Positions 48,230-57,866 are shown, counted from the stretch's first letter. The stretch is DNA of 64,000 nucleotides from RPQJ01 sp963744735 (GCA_963744735.1 CAVUVH010000002.1:62001-126000); one strand, 5' to 3'. Numbers and translations are program-made. The notes: generated by a model from the sequence alone, not told the origin.

Positions 48230-48517
48230 GTGAGCGACTGGTGGGAAGACCCGCGCGAACGACCGGCGCCGATCGTCGTGCCGCATGCAGAGCTGTCGGC
48301 CGAAGCGCTGCTCGGGGTGATCGAGAGCTTCATCCTGCGCGAAGGCACGGACTACGGCTGGCGCGATGTCGCGCACGACGCGAAAGTGGCGCAGGTACGA
48401 CGGCAGCTCGAGCGCGGCGAGGCGCGCATCCTGTTCGATCCGCTCGATTCGAGCGTGACCATCGTGGCCGTCGAGCGCGGTTTTCGCAGGGATCTACCGA
48501 CGGAGGACTCGCCCTGA
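48230..48517 (+). CDS. YheU family protein (UPF0270)
   Basis: 95 residues from GTG 48230. PIVVPHAELSAEALLGVIESF and ILREGTDYG match the UPF0270/YheU family (E. coli form: IP...L...TL..LIE.FVLREGTDYG). The C-terminal part, VRRQLERGEARILFDPLDSSV, is also conserved in the family. The usual start would be nearer PIVVPH, so the first 13 residues may be an extension. Function unknown; the family is common in Gammaproteobacteria, which supports the lineage call. Confidence 0.82.
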   Translation: MSDWWEDPRERPAPIVVPHAELSAEALLGVIESFILREGTDYGWRDVAHDAKVAQVRRQLERGEARILFDPLDSSVTIVAVERGFRRDLPTEDSP

Positions 48518-48647
48518 GGCGGCTGCTTTCTGCTCGTCGCCCGCGCTGCACGGCTCGTCGCTATTCGCTGGATTGCCTCACGCGTCGTGCCTAGCATGAT
48601 CACATCGAGTACGCGCCAATACCGGCGCCTCATGGAGGAGAGTGATC

Positions 48648-48725
48648 ATGGAAATCCTGGGCTTTGTCATGCTGACCGCGATCTCGCTGTACATGTTCGT
48701 GCAGGTCTCCGACCTGACACGCTGA
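48648..48725 (+). CDS. Micro-protein with one transmembrane helix
   Basis: 25 residues: MEILGFVMLTAISLYMFVQV then SDLTR and TGA. An unusually strong Shine-Dalgarno (GGAGGAG, 48634-48640) lies 7 bases before the ATG. The single helix spans most of the peptide. The strong ribosome site and good helix argue for translation. The function is unknown; such proteins often tune membrane enzymes. It converges with a second small membrane protein 6 bases away. Confidence 0.5.
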   Translation: MEILGFVMLTAISLYMFVQVSDLTR

Positions 48726-48731
48726 CGGCGG

Positions 48732-48860
48732 CTACATCGTGACCAGCATTCGGCTCGTTGCGTACTGCAGCGAGCCGAACATCAGCAGCGCCCCCGCGAG
48801 CAGGGTGGCAGCGACAGCGAAGTAATAGACGTGGGTCGGCCTGGCGGAAAGTCGAAGCAT
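48732..48860 (-). CDS. Small single-helix membrane protein
   Basis: 42 residues from ATG 48860: LRLSARPTHVYYFAVAATLL then AGALLMFGSLQYATSRML. One transmembrane helix with a basic cytoplasmic N-terminus is predicted by inspection. A GAGG lies 9-12 bases upstream. A longer frame starting at 48923 lacks a better ribosome site. No family recognised. It converges with the micro-protein at 48648. Confidence 0.45.
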   Translation of the reverse strand: MLRLSARPTHVYYFAVAATLLAGALLMFGSLQYATSRMLVTM

Positions 48861-48979
48861 GGTGGGAAGCCTCGTAATCGAAAGTAATCCTGACTTCCCC
48901 CTTGCTGCTTGAAGACTAGCCAATAACTGCTGCTCCGCAGCGAAATCTTTTCATCGCAGCGTGAACGGCCGTCATGCGT

Positions 48980-50200
48980 TCAATCCGCGCCGTTGCCCTG
49001 CGGATCCAGCCAGGCGTGCAGCTGGGCATACACCTCCGGGCGATGCAGCAGCTCCAGGTGTCCCATCTCGAACCCGATCCACTGATTGGCCTTGGGCAGC
49101 CCCAGGGCGCGGCTGCGGGTGCGATGACGTCCGAGAGCGCTTTCGACCGGCACCAGCCCGTCACCGACCAGGCGGTCGGCCACGAGGCTGCGACGCGGCC
49201 CCAAGGCGGCGGCTACGGCGTAGCAATGAACCCCCTTGGGCAGTCGCTGGTCCTGATCGGCTGTCCGCGGTGATCGTGCCGTGGCGCAGGTCCTTGATGC
49301 CGGCGCTGCGGAACTTGCCGATGCGCGCGATCGGCGCGGAGTAGGGACTCAGGTCGAGCACGTAATCCAGGCCGTGGCCGCCGCGCTCCAGCGGTGAACC
49401 ATGGTGTGGCGTTCCCAGAAAAGCCATGTGACGCAGGCGCTGCAGCCAAGGCTGGCCCGACGTCTGTGCGTGCAGGCAGGCGCTGCGTGCGACCAGGCCG
49501 CCCATGCTGTGACCCAGGATGGTGAGGTCGTCTACCGCCACCGGCCAGTGCTGCAGCAGTTGCTCGAGCAGGCTCGGCGAGGTCGCGGCCGTTGTCGGCG
49601 ATGTGCCGGCCACTGTTGTAGCGCAGGTAGATCGGCGTGTAGCCGAAAGCATCGGCCAGCGCCGTGCCGTGGCTGTAGCCCTCGTGCGTCCACTGCGCGT
49701 CGCTCATGCACAGCCCGTGCACGAGCAGCAGGATCTTGCGGGTACGGGGCTGGCAGGCCCTGGGCCGCCATCCATGATCCCGCCTGCCGCGGGTCGAAAT
49801 CCGCGCCCTGGCAGCGCAAGGACATCTCGATCGCGAGCGGATTGCCGCTCTGCGCCAGGTAATCGCCATAGATGCCGTTGACGACCGAGATACGGACATC
49901 ACGCGCGGGACTGGATTCGCCGGGCGGCAGCAACTGCTCGAGCGGCTCGAGCGTCGCGTTGAGGCCGCGACCCAGCAGGTTCACGCTGCCACGCACGCTG
50001 CGATACACCAGCCCCGTGATGCCGCGCGTGGGTTCGTTGACGTGCTTGCCCAGCGGCAACGGCACGCGCTGGATGGTGCGGTGCATGCGCTCGACCACAT
50101 CGACCAGACCGGCCGTCGCGTCGAACGCCATGCGGCTCGCGCCACGGAAGTCGGCCAGGTGAGTGCGGGTCGGGCGGATGGGGCGGGTAGGACGGGTCAT
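48980..50200 (-). CDS. Alpha/beta hydrolase, lipase/esterase-like (frameshifted)
   Basis: The N-terminal 120 residues (from ATG 50200) form a helical, non-catalytic part (GLVDVVERMHRTIQRVPLPL). The hydrolase domain then crosses frames: KILLLVHGLCMSDAQW (oxyanion strand), YLRYNSGRHIADNGRDL, LTILGHSMGGLVARSA with nucleophile Ser, FLGTPHHGSPLE, and a C-terminal piece with GDGLVPVESALG and EMGHLELLHRPEVY that carries the acid and His. Breaks lie near 49760, 49590 and 49260. About 405 residues. It resembles triacylglycerol-lipase or PGAP1-like esterases; the substrate is unknown. Confidence 0.75.
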
Positions 50201-50222
50201 GCGACGGGCACTCCAGGGATCG

Positions 50223-50534
50223 TCAATCGGACAGGGCCTTGATGACCTCGACCGGGTTGTTGCGGATGGCGCGGAGCAGGGCACGTGCCGGGCCGGTCGG
50301 GGCGCGGCGACCCTGCTCCCAGTTGCGCAGGGTGGCGAGCTCGATCCCCAGCAGCTCGGCAAACTTGGCCTGGCTGAGGCCGGTCAGGGCGCGGATCGCG
50401 CGCAGGTCGATGGTGTCCGGGGCATCGGGCGGGCGGCGGCGGGGCCCGCCCACGAGGCGCGCCAGGCGCTCGCGACGCTTGCGGCGCGCCACACGGGCGA
50501 CGTCCAGCAGGGATTCGAAGAGTTCGCGGTCCAT
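50223..50534 (-). CDS. Helix-turn-helix protein of the HigA/NadS antitoxin type
   Basis: 103 residues from ATG 50534. An N-terminal helical part (ELFESLLDVARVARRKRRERLA) is followed by a Cro/C1-type HTH: IRALTGLSQAKFAELLGIEL, then TLRNWEQGRRAPTGPARALL. The WEQGxRxPxGPAxxLL pattern is typical of NadS/HigA-like antitoxins. These usually follow a RelE/HigB-type toxin gene in one operon. Here the upstream position is taken by a divergent GNAT gene and no toxin is visible. It could be a stand-alone regulator of its own promoter and of the GNAT gene. Confidence 0.8.
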   Translation of the reverse strand: MDRELFESLLDVARVARRKRRERLARLVGGPRRRPPDAPDTIDLRAIRALTGLSQAKFAELLGIELATLRNWEQGRRAPTGPARALLRAIRNNPVEVIKALSD

Positions 50535-50540
50535 CCCGGC

Positions 50541-50616
50541 ACCTGCGCAAGAGCATTTACCGGGCGGAGAGTGCGCCATTGGCGCAGGTGTGTCAATGGC
50601 GTATCTCGGTTAGGAT
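50541..50616. promoter_or_regulatory. Divergent promoter/operator with palindrome between HTH and GNAT genes
   Basis: A perfect inverted repeat TGCGCC-ATT-GGCGCA occupies 50572-50586. An imperfect larger pair, ACCTGCGCAA (50541-50550) and TTGGCGCAGGT (50579-50589), surrounds it. A -10-like TAGGAT (50611-50616) precedes the GNAT start by 8 bases. The symmetry suggests binding by the neighbouring HTH dimer. Confidence 0.5.
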
Positions 50617-50624
50617 TACTCCAT

Positions 50625-51107
50625 ATGGTGATTCGAGACGCCTGCGCGGACGACTTCGGCGCCATCGTCGCGCTGAACGAGCGGGAGGTTCAGCAGACCA
50701 GCGCGATGGACCTGCAGCGCCTGCATGAGCTGGCGCGCATGTCGTGCTACCTCAAGGTGGCCGAGACCGATGGCCGTGTGGCGGCTTTCCTGCTCGCAAT
50801 GCGTGAAGGCGCGCCGTACCAGAACGACAACTACGGCTGGTTCGGCGCGAGGTTTCCGCAGTTCCTCTACGTCGATCGGATCGTCGTCGGGGCTGACTTT
50901 GCCGGCCTGAAGATCGGCAGCCGTCTGTACGAGGACCTTTTCAGTACGCGCGCACGCAACGGCATCAAGGCGATCACCTGTGAGTACAACATCGAGCCGC
51001 CGAATCCAGCATCACAGCGCTTCCATGAGAAGTTCGGCTTCAAGGAACTGGGCAGGCAATGGGTCGCCGGCGGTACCAAGCTGGTGTCGCTGCAGGCACG
51101 CCAATAG
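50625..51107 (+). CDS. GNAT-family N-acetyltransferase
   Basis: Intact, 160 residues. VIRDACADDFGAIVALNE is the first strand and helix of the GNAT fold. FLYVDRIVVGADFAGLKIGSRLYEDLF holds strand beta 4 and the acetyl-CoA pyrophosphate loop (here AGLKIG in place of the classical RGxGxG/A), and EYNIEPPNPASQRFHEKFGF is the C-terminal strand with the typical N-x-x-S-x-x-F-x-x-x-x-G-F. Substrate unknown. The start ATG at 50625 follows the shared operator with the HTH gene. Confidence 0.82.
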   Translation: MVIRDACADDFGAIVALNEREVQQTSAMDLQRLHELARMSCYLKVAETDGRVAAFLLAMREGAPYQNDNYGWFGARFPQFLYVDRIVVGADFAGLKIGSRLYEDLFSTRARNGIKAITCEYNIEPPNPASQRFHEKFGFKELGRQWVAGGTKLVSLQARQ

Positions 51108-51154
51108 CGCGTCCCGAGGCGTTCGAGAGCTCAACCCTTGCACCTCGGCACATT

Positions 51155-52049
51155 TCAGGTGCTCGAGGCCTCGAAGATGCTCGCGATTGCGCGATCCAGC
51201 GCGGCGTTGAACTCGACGTCTGACTGCTGAGCGGTCAGTCCTTCGGTCAGCGCGCGGGAGAAGCTGGCGACCATATTGTGCTGACGCGCCAGGCGAGCAT
51301 TCGCTTCGTCGCGTGAATACCCGCCCGACAGTGCCACAACCTTCAGCACCCCTGGGTGGGTGATGCACTCGGCGTAAAGATTGTCCTGGTTCGGCAGTGT
51401 GAGCTTGAGCATGACCTGCTGGCCGGATGGCAGGGCTTCGAGCCGGGTGATGATCGCGGCCTTGAGCCGGTCCTCGGCGACGGCCTTGTCCGGGCAGTGG
51501 ATGTCGACCTCGGGTTCGATGATTGGCACCAGGCCCGCGGCGATGATCTGGCGGGCGATCTGCAAATTGCTGCTCCACGATGGCGTCGATTCCGGCCGGG
51601 TTGCCGTGCTTGATCACCGAGCGCATCTTGGTGCCGAAGATGCCCTTGGCCTTGGCGCGCGGGAGCAACGTGCCGAGCGCAGGCATCGGCTTCATCAGCT
51701 GCACGCCGTTCGCTTCTGCCTCGAGGCCCTGGTCGACCTTCAAAATCGGGACGATCTGTTTGACGTCCCACAGGTACTGTGCCGTCGGTCGGCCCAGAAT
51801 ATCGCGGTCCATCGTGTCCTCGAACAGGATGGCGGCCAGGATCCGGTCGCCGTTGAAGGCCGGGCTGGTGATGATGCGTGTGCGCATCGCGTGGATGAGA
51901 TCCATCATCTCGCCGTCGCTGGACCAGCGGTCGTCCGCAATCCCGTACAGGCGCAGGGCTTTTGGCGTGCTTCCGCCACTCTGGTCCAGCGCGGCAATGA
52001 AGCCGGGTTGTGTCCGGATCTTGGCTTTCTGCTGCTCAAACGCGTTCAT
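51155..52049 (-). CDS. fda: Fructose-bisphosphate aldolase class I (one frameshift)
   Basis: About 297 residues, matching the bacterial Fda type. GFIAALDQSGGSTPKAL, MRTRIITSPAFNGDRILAAILFE (in part), KVDQGLEAEANGVQLMKP and KGIFGTKMRSVI come first. After an indel near 51563, IIAAGLVPIIEPEVDI, QQVMLKLTLPNQ with the likely Schiff-base Lys, and KVVALSGGYSRDEAN follow. It cleaves fructose-1,6-bisphosphate in glycolysis or makes it in gluconeogenesis without metal. It converges with the GNAT gene. The region upstream (52050-52268) holds only a hairpin. Confidence 0.88.
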
Positions 52050-52196
52050 GAGGGTCCTTACACGAGCGGTGCGATTCGGTTCACTACCATCATATGTTAG
52101 GCCCGGCGAGGCGTGTTGGCGAAGGTGACGCTCGCCCCGGACCCGTAAGCAAGACCCGTACCCAGACCTGCGCAGAATCGCCGGATCGGACGAGGG

Positions 52197-52226
52197 GACG
52201 GCGCACTCGCGCGTCGACGCGCCGTC
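52197..52226 (-). terminator. Candidate hairpin downstream of the 52.3-kb membrane protein gene
   Basis: GACGGCGC (52197-52204) pairs perfectly with GCGCCGTC (52219-52226) around a 14-base loop. It lies 43 bases beyond the stop of the leftward membrane protein gene and before fda. No T-run follows, so factor-independent termination is uncertain. The rest of the 219-base gap shows nothing recognisable. Confidence 0.3.
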
Positions 52227-52268
52227 TGGGCGTCCTGGATCGCTTTGGCGGGGGTTGGAGACGCTTGC

Positions 52269-52652
52269 CTACGTGAGCCCGACCGCGGGTCTTAGCAGCA
52301 AGTTGCCGAAGCCGAGCAACAGCAGGAGCTCCACGGCGACGCTGACGAGGATGGCGGGACCGGCGCGCCGCGCGCGGTACTCGTACACGCCTAAGCCGGC
52401 GAGCAGCGCATTGACCAGGACCGCGAACAGGCTGACGCTGGTGATCAGTTCTGTTGACGTGGTCGAACGCACCAGAAAGCAGAGCAGCGCCACGCCCAGG
52501 TAGACGGCGCCGATGCGCCGACCGATCAGCAGGGCGCCCACGCTCGGCTCCATGCGCCAGCGTCGCAGCATCAGTCGACCGGCGAACAGCCAGCCGGCCC
52601 CGAGCAAAAGGGCGGCGAGGCAAGTGACGATTGAAAGCGTGTGGAAGCTCAT
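52269..52652 (-). CDS. Four-helix membrane protein of unknown function
   Basis: Intact, 127 residues with four hydrophobic segments: TLSIVTCLAALLLGAGWLFAG, GAVYLGVALLCFLV, LITSVSLFAVLVNALLAGLG and ILVSVAVELLLLLGFGNLLL. Short charged loops (RRWRMEP, YEYRARRAG) lie between. The pattern resembles small DUF4345-like membrane proteins, but no diagnostic motif was identified. It faces an AT-rich promoter-like stretch at 52683-52720. Confidence 0.6.
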   Translation of the reverse strand: MSFHTLSIVTCLAALLLGAGWLFAGRLMLRRWRMEPSVGALLIGRRIGAVYLGVALLCFLVRSTTSTELITSVSLFAVLVNALLAGLGVYEYRARRAGPAILVSVAVELLLLLGFGNLLLRPAVGLT

Positions 52653-52684
52653 GGCGATTCCCTGGCCGTGGGTGCTACATAGCG

Positions 52685-52721
52685 CCTATATTGATACATA
52701 TTTACCATAATATACATTATG
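52685..52721. promoter_or_regulatory. AT-rich promoter/operator region with 16-base palindrome
   Basis: This is the most AT-rich stretch of the neighbourhood. It holds the palindrome CATAAT-ATAC-ATTATG (52706-52721). On the plus strand TTGATA (52691-52696), 16 bases, then TACATT (52713-52718) form a good promoter. On the minus strand it lies 33 bases upstream of the four-helix membrane protein gene. No intact plus-strand gene follows. Confidence 0.5.
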
Positions 52722-52826
52722 CGTACTAATGGATCCAAGCCACAGCCCAACGACGACGACCCGTCATCGGGCATTCGAGGCCCCTGCTGAAGCATGTTGG
52801 CTGCACGCCGAATGACGAGCGTCAGC

Positions 52827-53899
52827 TCAGAACTGCCCCTGGTCCACGTCCTGGATGAACTTGATCAGGCCGTCGAAGTAGACCTGCTGGTCGTCGTACA
52901 TCGCCAGGTGGCTGCCGTTCGGGCAGTAGCAGGTAGCGCCCTCTGCTCAAGCAGCGCTCGCCATCCTCTCCATGTGCTCCGGGTCCATCGTGTCGTGCCG
53001 GGCGCCGATCGACCAGCGTCGGCACCGTGATCTTGCCCAGGTCGGCCGTGCGGTCCCAGTTCGCGAGCTTGCCGCTGGCGCCCAGCTCGCTCGGCCCCTG
53101 CATCGGGACGTAGACATCCGGGTTCAGACGTGCTGAACGCGCGGTTCACCGGGTCGGGCCACTGCTCGGGCGGCATGCGCAGGATGTGCTGCGGCGTAGT
53201 GGTGCGGGATCAGCAGCTCCATGTAGCGCGGGTTGTCGTAGTCCTTCTTCGGCCTCGAGCGCCTTGATCTCGGCCAGCACCTCCTGGTCCATCGCCGGCA
53301 TCAGCACGCTGTCCGGCGTAGTCGTTGTAGGCCGGGATGCTGGCCATCATGTTGGAGATGACAGCCCTTGAGGTGCTGCTGGTACTTGAGCGCGTACTCG
53401 ATGGCCAGGATGCCGCCCCAGGACTGGCCGAGCAGGAAGAAGTTGTCCGGGTCGAGGCCCAGCGCCTGGCGCACCTGCTCGACCTCGTCGACGAAGCGCG
53501 GCAGATCCCAGAGGCTCCGGCTCGTCGGGCTGGTCGCTGTAGGAGGAGCCGAGCTGGTCGTAGTAGTAGTACTCGATGCCCGCCGCCGGGAAAGTAGCTG
53601 TCGAAGGCCTCGAAGTACTCGTGCGTGGCGCCGGGCCCGCCGTGCAGCAGCAGCACCTTGATCCGCGGGTTGTTGCCGACCCGCTTGGTCCAGACGTTGA
53701 ACGTCCCCTTCGGCGTGGTGATCGGGATCATCTTCACGCCGCCGGTCAGCACGTCGTCGCGGCCGGTGTTGTCGAAGTACGACAGTTCTGGGTAGCGGCA
53801 GGCGCTTCGATGGCAGGCGCGGGTGGCGCCGAGGGTGCGCAGGCGCAGATGCCAGAGGATGGCGACCAATGACGCGAGTCGTCCAAGCCAGTCTTTCAT
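52827..53899 (-). CDS. Proline iminopeptidase-like alpha/beta hydrolase (heavily frameshifted)
   Basis: Segments of a peptidase S33 protein of about 355 residues occur in order. IPITTPKGTFNVWTKRVG and KVLLLHGGPGATHEYFEAF form the HGGPG oxyanion motif. EYYYYDQLGSSYSDQPDE, the nucleophile in FFLLGQSWGGILAIEYALKY, TVPTLV and, at the end, YFDGLIKFIQDVDQGQF follow. About nine indels lie between 53590 and 52915. The short N-terminal hydrophobic stretch (LASLVAILWHL) may be a signal or anchor. The family removes N-terminal proline or acts on amides; members near DUF genes often have other substrates. The many breaks make true decay possible. Confidence 0.72.
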
Positions 53900-53935
53900 A
53901 CAAACTTCCTGCTGGTTGATCCCCGGCAACCGGCG

Positions 53936-54388
53936 CTATGGCCAACTGCCTGCCTTGTGCACGTTGTACAGTCCGACGATCCAGAACACCACACACAGTG
54001 GCAGCGTCAGAAACGACGCCGCGTAAAACGTCATGAACGCGTACTCCGAGTCCTGCCGCAGGACGAGCGCCATCAATGGCACCAGTGTCCCCGCAAGAAG
54101 CAGTCCGTGACCTATGACCACTGCCCTTTCTCCAAAAGCGAGACGCGCCTTCTTCTCGTCTGTGAAAGGTTCTGGCAGAAGCCCCTGCGTCCGCCAGCGC
54201 TGCGCCGGAATCACCAGCGCCATCAGCGCCGTCAAGGCATATGCCAGCGCAGCGGTGTAGGGTGCCAGGAGGGGGACGGCCCGGGCGACAGGGCCCAGTA
54301 GCGCCAGGAACAGCCAGGCGAGGGACATCGAGCCGGCGAGCATGAGGACAAAAACCCACGCCAGGTACAGGCTCAGACTGCGTAACAA
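53936..54388 (-). CDS. Four-helix membrane protein of unknown function
   Basis: Intact, 150 residues with hydrophobic segments at LYLAWVFVLMLAGSMSLAWLF, YTAALAYALTALMALVIPA, VVIGHGLLLAGTLVPLMALVL and FLTLPLCVVFWIVGLYNV. A cytoplasmic charged loop (EPFTDEKKARLAFGER) lies between the second and third. No family recognised. It starts 86 bases from the divergent patatin gene and runs in the same direction as the downstream hydrolase (36-base gap). Confidence 0.6.
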   Translation of the reverse strand: MLRSLSLYLAWVFVLMLAGSMSLAWLFLALLGPVARAVPLLAPYTAALAYALTALMALVIPAQRWRTQGLLPEPFTDEKKARLAFGERAVVIGHGLLLAGTLVPLMALVLRQDSEYAFMTFYAASFLTLPLCVVFWIVGLYNVHKAGSWP

Positions 54389-54474
54389 GGCCCCCTCCTC
54401 TTCCTGCGGCGACCGCCCGACATCGCGCTACCATACGGCTCCTTCGACAGTTCACAAAACGCAGGTGAAGACTC

Positions 54475-56778
54475 GTGACGTCAGCAGGCAATCCCTTTAT
54501 CGAGCGGACCCGTCCGGTCGCCGCCCTTTGCCTCGCGGTCCTGCTCACTGTCGCGGCGACGTCCGCGTATTCCGCCGAACTGGATGCCACCGCCACGGAC
54601 ACGCACGGCCAAGCCCCGGCCGCGGGTCGGCCTGGTGCTCGGCGGCGGCGGCGCCAAGGGTGCCGCGCACGTCGGCGTCCTGCGCGTGCTGGACGACCTG
54701 CGCATTCCGGTGGACTGCATCATCGGCACCAGCATGGGCGCCCTGGTCGGCGCCACCTATGCATCGGGCATGTCCGCGGCCGAAGTCGAGGAGGCCGTTC
54801 GCGCGATCTCATGGCAGGACACCATCGCCCGCCGCGGGCATGCGCGAGCAGGTGCCCGATGCGCCGCAAGCTGGCCGGCAACATCTACAGCAACAGCCTG
54901 TCCTTCGGCGTGCGTGACGGCAGCCTGGTGGCGCCGTCGGGGCTGATCAACACCCAGAACGTCGACCTGACGATCCAGTACCTGGTGAGCCGCAGCCGCG
55001 GCATCGCCGAGTTCGACAAGCTGCCGATCCCGTTCCGCGCGGTGGCGACCGACATGCAGACGGGCGAAATGGTCGTGCTCGATCGCGGCGACCTGGCGCT
55101 GGCGATGCGGGCCAGCATGGCCGTGCCAGGTGCGTTTTCGCCGGTGCGCATGGACGGGCGGATCCTCGGTGACGGCGGCCTGACCCGTAACGTCCCTGTC
55201 GACATCGCACGGCAGACCTGTGCGGATGTCGTCATCGCGGTCGCGCGTGCCCAATCCCCCGCCGACCGAGGAGGAACTGCGCTCGCCGCTGACGCTGGTT
55301 TCCCGCACGCTGGACGTGCTGGTCGGCGCCAACGAGCGGCAGCAGCTCGACACACTCGGCCCCGATGACGTCAAGATCGTGATCGCAGATGGGCGACATC
55401 GGCTCGGCCTCGTTCGACCGGATCAACGATGCGATTCCGCTCGGGCGCGCCGCGGCCCTGACGCACCGTGCCGAGCTCGAGCGTTATTCCGTGCCCGAAA
55501 GCGAATACCTGGCCTGGCGCGAGGCCAGGTCACTGCCTGGCCGCGAGAAGGTCACGCTGGCCGGCGTGGAGCTGCATGGCGTCGAACGCGTCAATCCTGA
55601 TTTCGTCCGCCAGCACGCTGGACCTGGGGCCCGGCGACGTCGTCGATGCGCGCCAGATCGCGGAGCGTGCCAATGCCGTGTTCGCGCTGTCCGACTTCGA
55701 TCGCGTCGCCTACCAGCTGACGGGCGACCCGAGCCAGCCGACCCTGGACCTGCACGTGCAGGAGAGGTCCCTCGGGCGGCACGTCCTGCGGTTCGACCTC
55801 GGCCTGCACATCGGCACGGACGAAAACACCGCGTTCACGCTCGGCGGCGACTACCTGCAGACCTGGGTCAACGACCGTGGCGGCGAACTGCACGGTTCGT
55901 TTCGCGTCGGGCGCACCTCGGGCCTGGAGGCGTCGTTCTACCAGCCGCTGGATGCCGGCGCATCGCTGGTTCGTCGAACCCGCCGTGACCGGGCAACGAT
56001 CCCTCGAGGACATCTTCATCGACGGCGACGCCCTGGCCCGCTACCGGTTCTCGTCGGCCTGGGCCGCGGCGGACATTGGACGGGTGTTTGGCCGACGGGC
56101 GGAACTGCGTGCGGGCGTCCGTTCCGGCGTGCAGTCCGCCGACCAGGAGATTGGCCTGCCGGAGTGTCGCGACGTGCCGACCGAGGACTATGGCGGCATT
56201 GCGGCGCGCTATACCGTCGACACCCGCGACCGCGACGTCCTGTGGGAGCGCGGCGCGCTTGCCCGGATCACGTACTTCCACAGCGACAAGGCGCTGGGTG
56301 GCGAGGTCGCCGTACGATCGCATCGAAGGCGATGGCGACGTTCGTGCTGCCCTTCCGTCGCAATGTCGGGTACCTGCGCCTGAGCGGCGGATCGTCGCTC
56401 GATTCGGACCTGCCGCTGTACGACACCTTCACCCTTGGCGGACCGGTCAGCCTGCCCGGCCTCAGCATCGGCGAGCTGCGCGGCACCTCCTACTGGAGCG
56501 CGCAGGCGTCGTACCTGCAGCGCATCGCGGACATCAGCTACATCTTCGGGCAGTCGATCTATGCGGGACTGACGCCTGACCGCCGCAGACATGAGCGGTC
56601 GCATCGACCAGGTGCGTGCGGAACCCACGTATTCCGCGGCGCTTCGTGCTGGCCGGCCGGACGCCGCTCGGACCGTTGTCGCTGTCGCTCGCGGGCACCG
56701 CGGAAAGCGACTGGCAACTGGTACTCGAGCCTGGGCCGGCCAATCGAGGAACGCGCGATCACCGACCCGACCTGGTGA
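54475..56778 (+). CDS. Patatin-like phospholipase fused to POTRA and outer-membrane barrel (type Vd autotransporter), frameshifted
   Basis: A GTG at 54475 begins a protein of about 765 residues with a signal peptide (AALCLAVLLTVAATSAYSA). The patatin domain has RVGLVLGGGGAKGAAHVGVL (oxyanion hole), GTSMGALVGATYASG (nucleophile Ser, G-x-S-x-G) and DGGLTRNVPVD (catalytic Asp, D-G-G). A POTRA-like segment follows (VTLAGVELHGVERVNPDF and VFALSDFDRVAYQL). A C-terminal 16-strand-type barrel (YTVDTRDRDVLWERG, FVLPFRRNVGYLRLSG, DTFTLGGPVSLPGL) comes last. This is the layout of PlpD-type secreted phospholipases. Breaks lie near 54630, 54840, 55250, 55385, 55615, 55970, 56310 and 56590. Confidence 0.82.
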
Positions 56779-56823
56779 TCGCGCCGCCGGCGACCGGAGA
56801 GTCGCCGGCCAGCCGCGACCGGG

Positions 56824-57866
56824 TCAGCGGGCGCCGAAGCGGTACATCGCGCCGACGCTGACGCTGAAGACTTCATTGTTGTGGAAGCGCACGTCGTTGT
56901 CTTCCTCGCCCCACAGCAAGCTGCCGACGGCCTGCCAGCGTCCGCTGGCGATCGGCAGCCGGTAGAACACGGTCGTGTCGACGGCAAACAGGTCGGCGTC
57001 GGTCTTGACGCCAAAGATCGGGTTGCGCTCGTCCTGGCTGCTGCTGCCGTAGGCGACGTTGCTGACGACGCTGTAGCCCTGCCCGAGGAACACATAGCTG
57101 AGCTGCAGGCGATAGGCATCGCCGCTGATGGCCTCGCCATCGCGATCGTTGGTGGTGTAGCGCACCAGCGGTCGCAGCAGGTGGCGCGAGCCATCGCCGA
57201 CCTTGTACAGGTACGAGACGTCGAACGAGTACTGGTCGCCGTCGCGTCGCAGCAGGTCCTGGCAGGCGGCGTTGCAGGCAACGCTGAGCACGCCCTGCCC
57301 GCTCCGCTCGCGCTCGATCGACACATCGCGATACGTCAACGTGGACTGGAAAGCCGTGCCGAGGATGCCGATCCCACTGCACACGCACGCCATTGGAGTC
57401 GCGATCGGTTTCCTCGCGCTCGACACCCTCGGCGTACGGGTCTTCCCAGGTCTGGGTCGGAATGCCGCTGAACACGTAACCGACCTGCAGCACGCCCGGA
57501 GCTGCCCATGTCCTTGCGCACGCCGAGCTGCGTCACGCCGTCGAGCGTGACCGCGTCTTCGATCGAGGTGCCGAAGAACGCCTGCCACTGGTTCTCGAAC
57601 GTGTAGTTGACCTCGCCGGTCAGCGACCGGGTGCACGGCATCGTCGCTGGGCGGCGCATCATTGACCGAATCGATCCGCGGCTGGCCGATGTCGAGGATG
57701 CCGTTGCCGGCGACGAAGTTGCTCTTGAGGTCCATGTAGCCCACGCCACCGACGACAAAGCCGCGCCAGCCTGGAGTCTCCGGAATGGCTTCGATGGCCG
57801 ATGCGAGCGGTGCGGCGGCGCTGCTGGCCACGGCGAGGATCAACGACAAGGTGCGGGGGAATTCAT
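56824..57866 (-). CDS. DUF2860 outer-membrane protein (frameshifted)
   Basis: A signal-like N-terminus (LSLILAVASSAAAPLASAIEA) leads into ETPGWRGFVVGGVGYMDLKSNFVAG, the DUF2860 family start. The middle crosses frames near 57640, 57500 and 57380 (GEVNYTFENQWQAFFGTSIE in another frame). The rest is intact: a series of amphipathic strands ending GAMYRFGAR, the aromatic-terminated last strand of a beta-barrel. ATG 57866 (MNSPxx) plus one indel gives a better signal peptide than the internal start at 57849. About 345 residues. DUF2860 proteins are predicted outer-membrane barrels of unknown role. It converges with the autotransporter gene. Confidence 0.75.
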
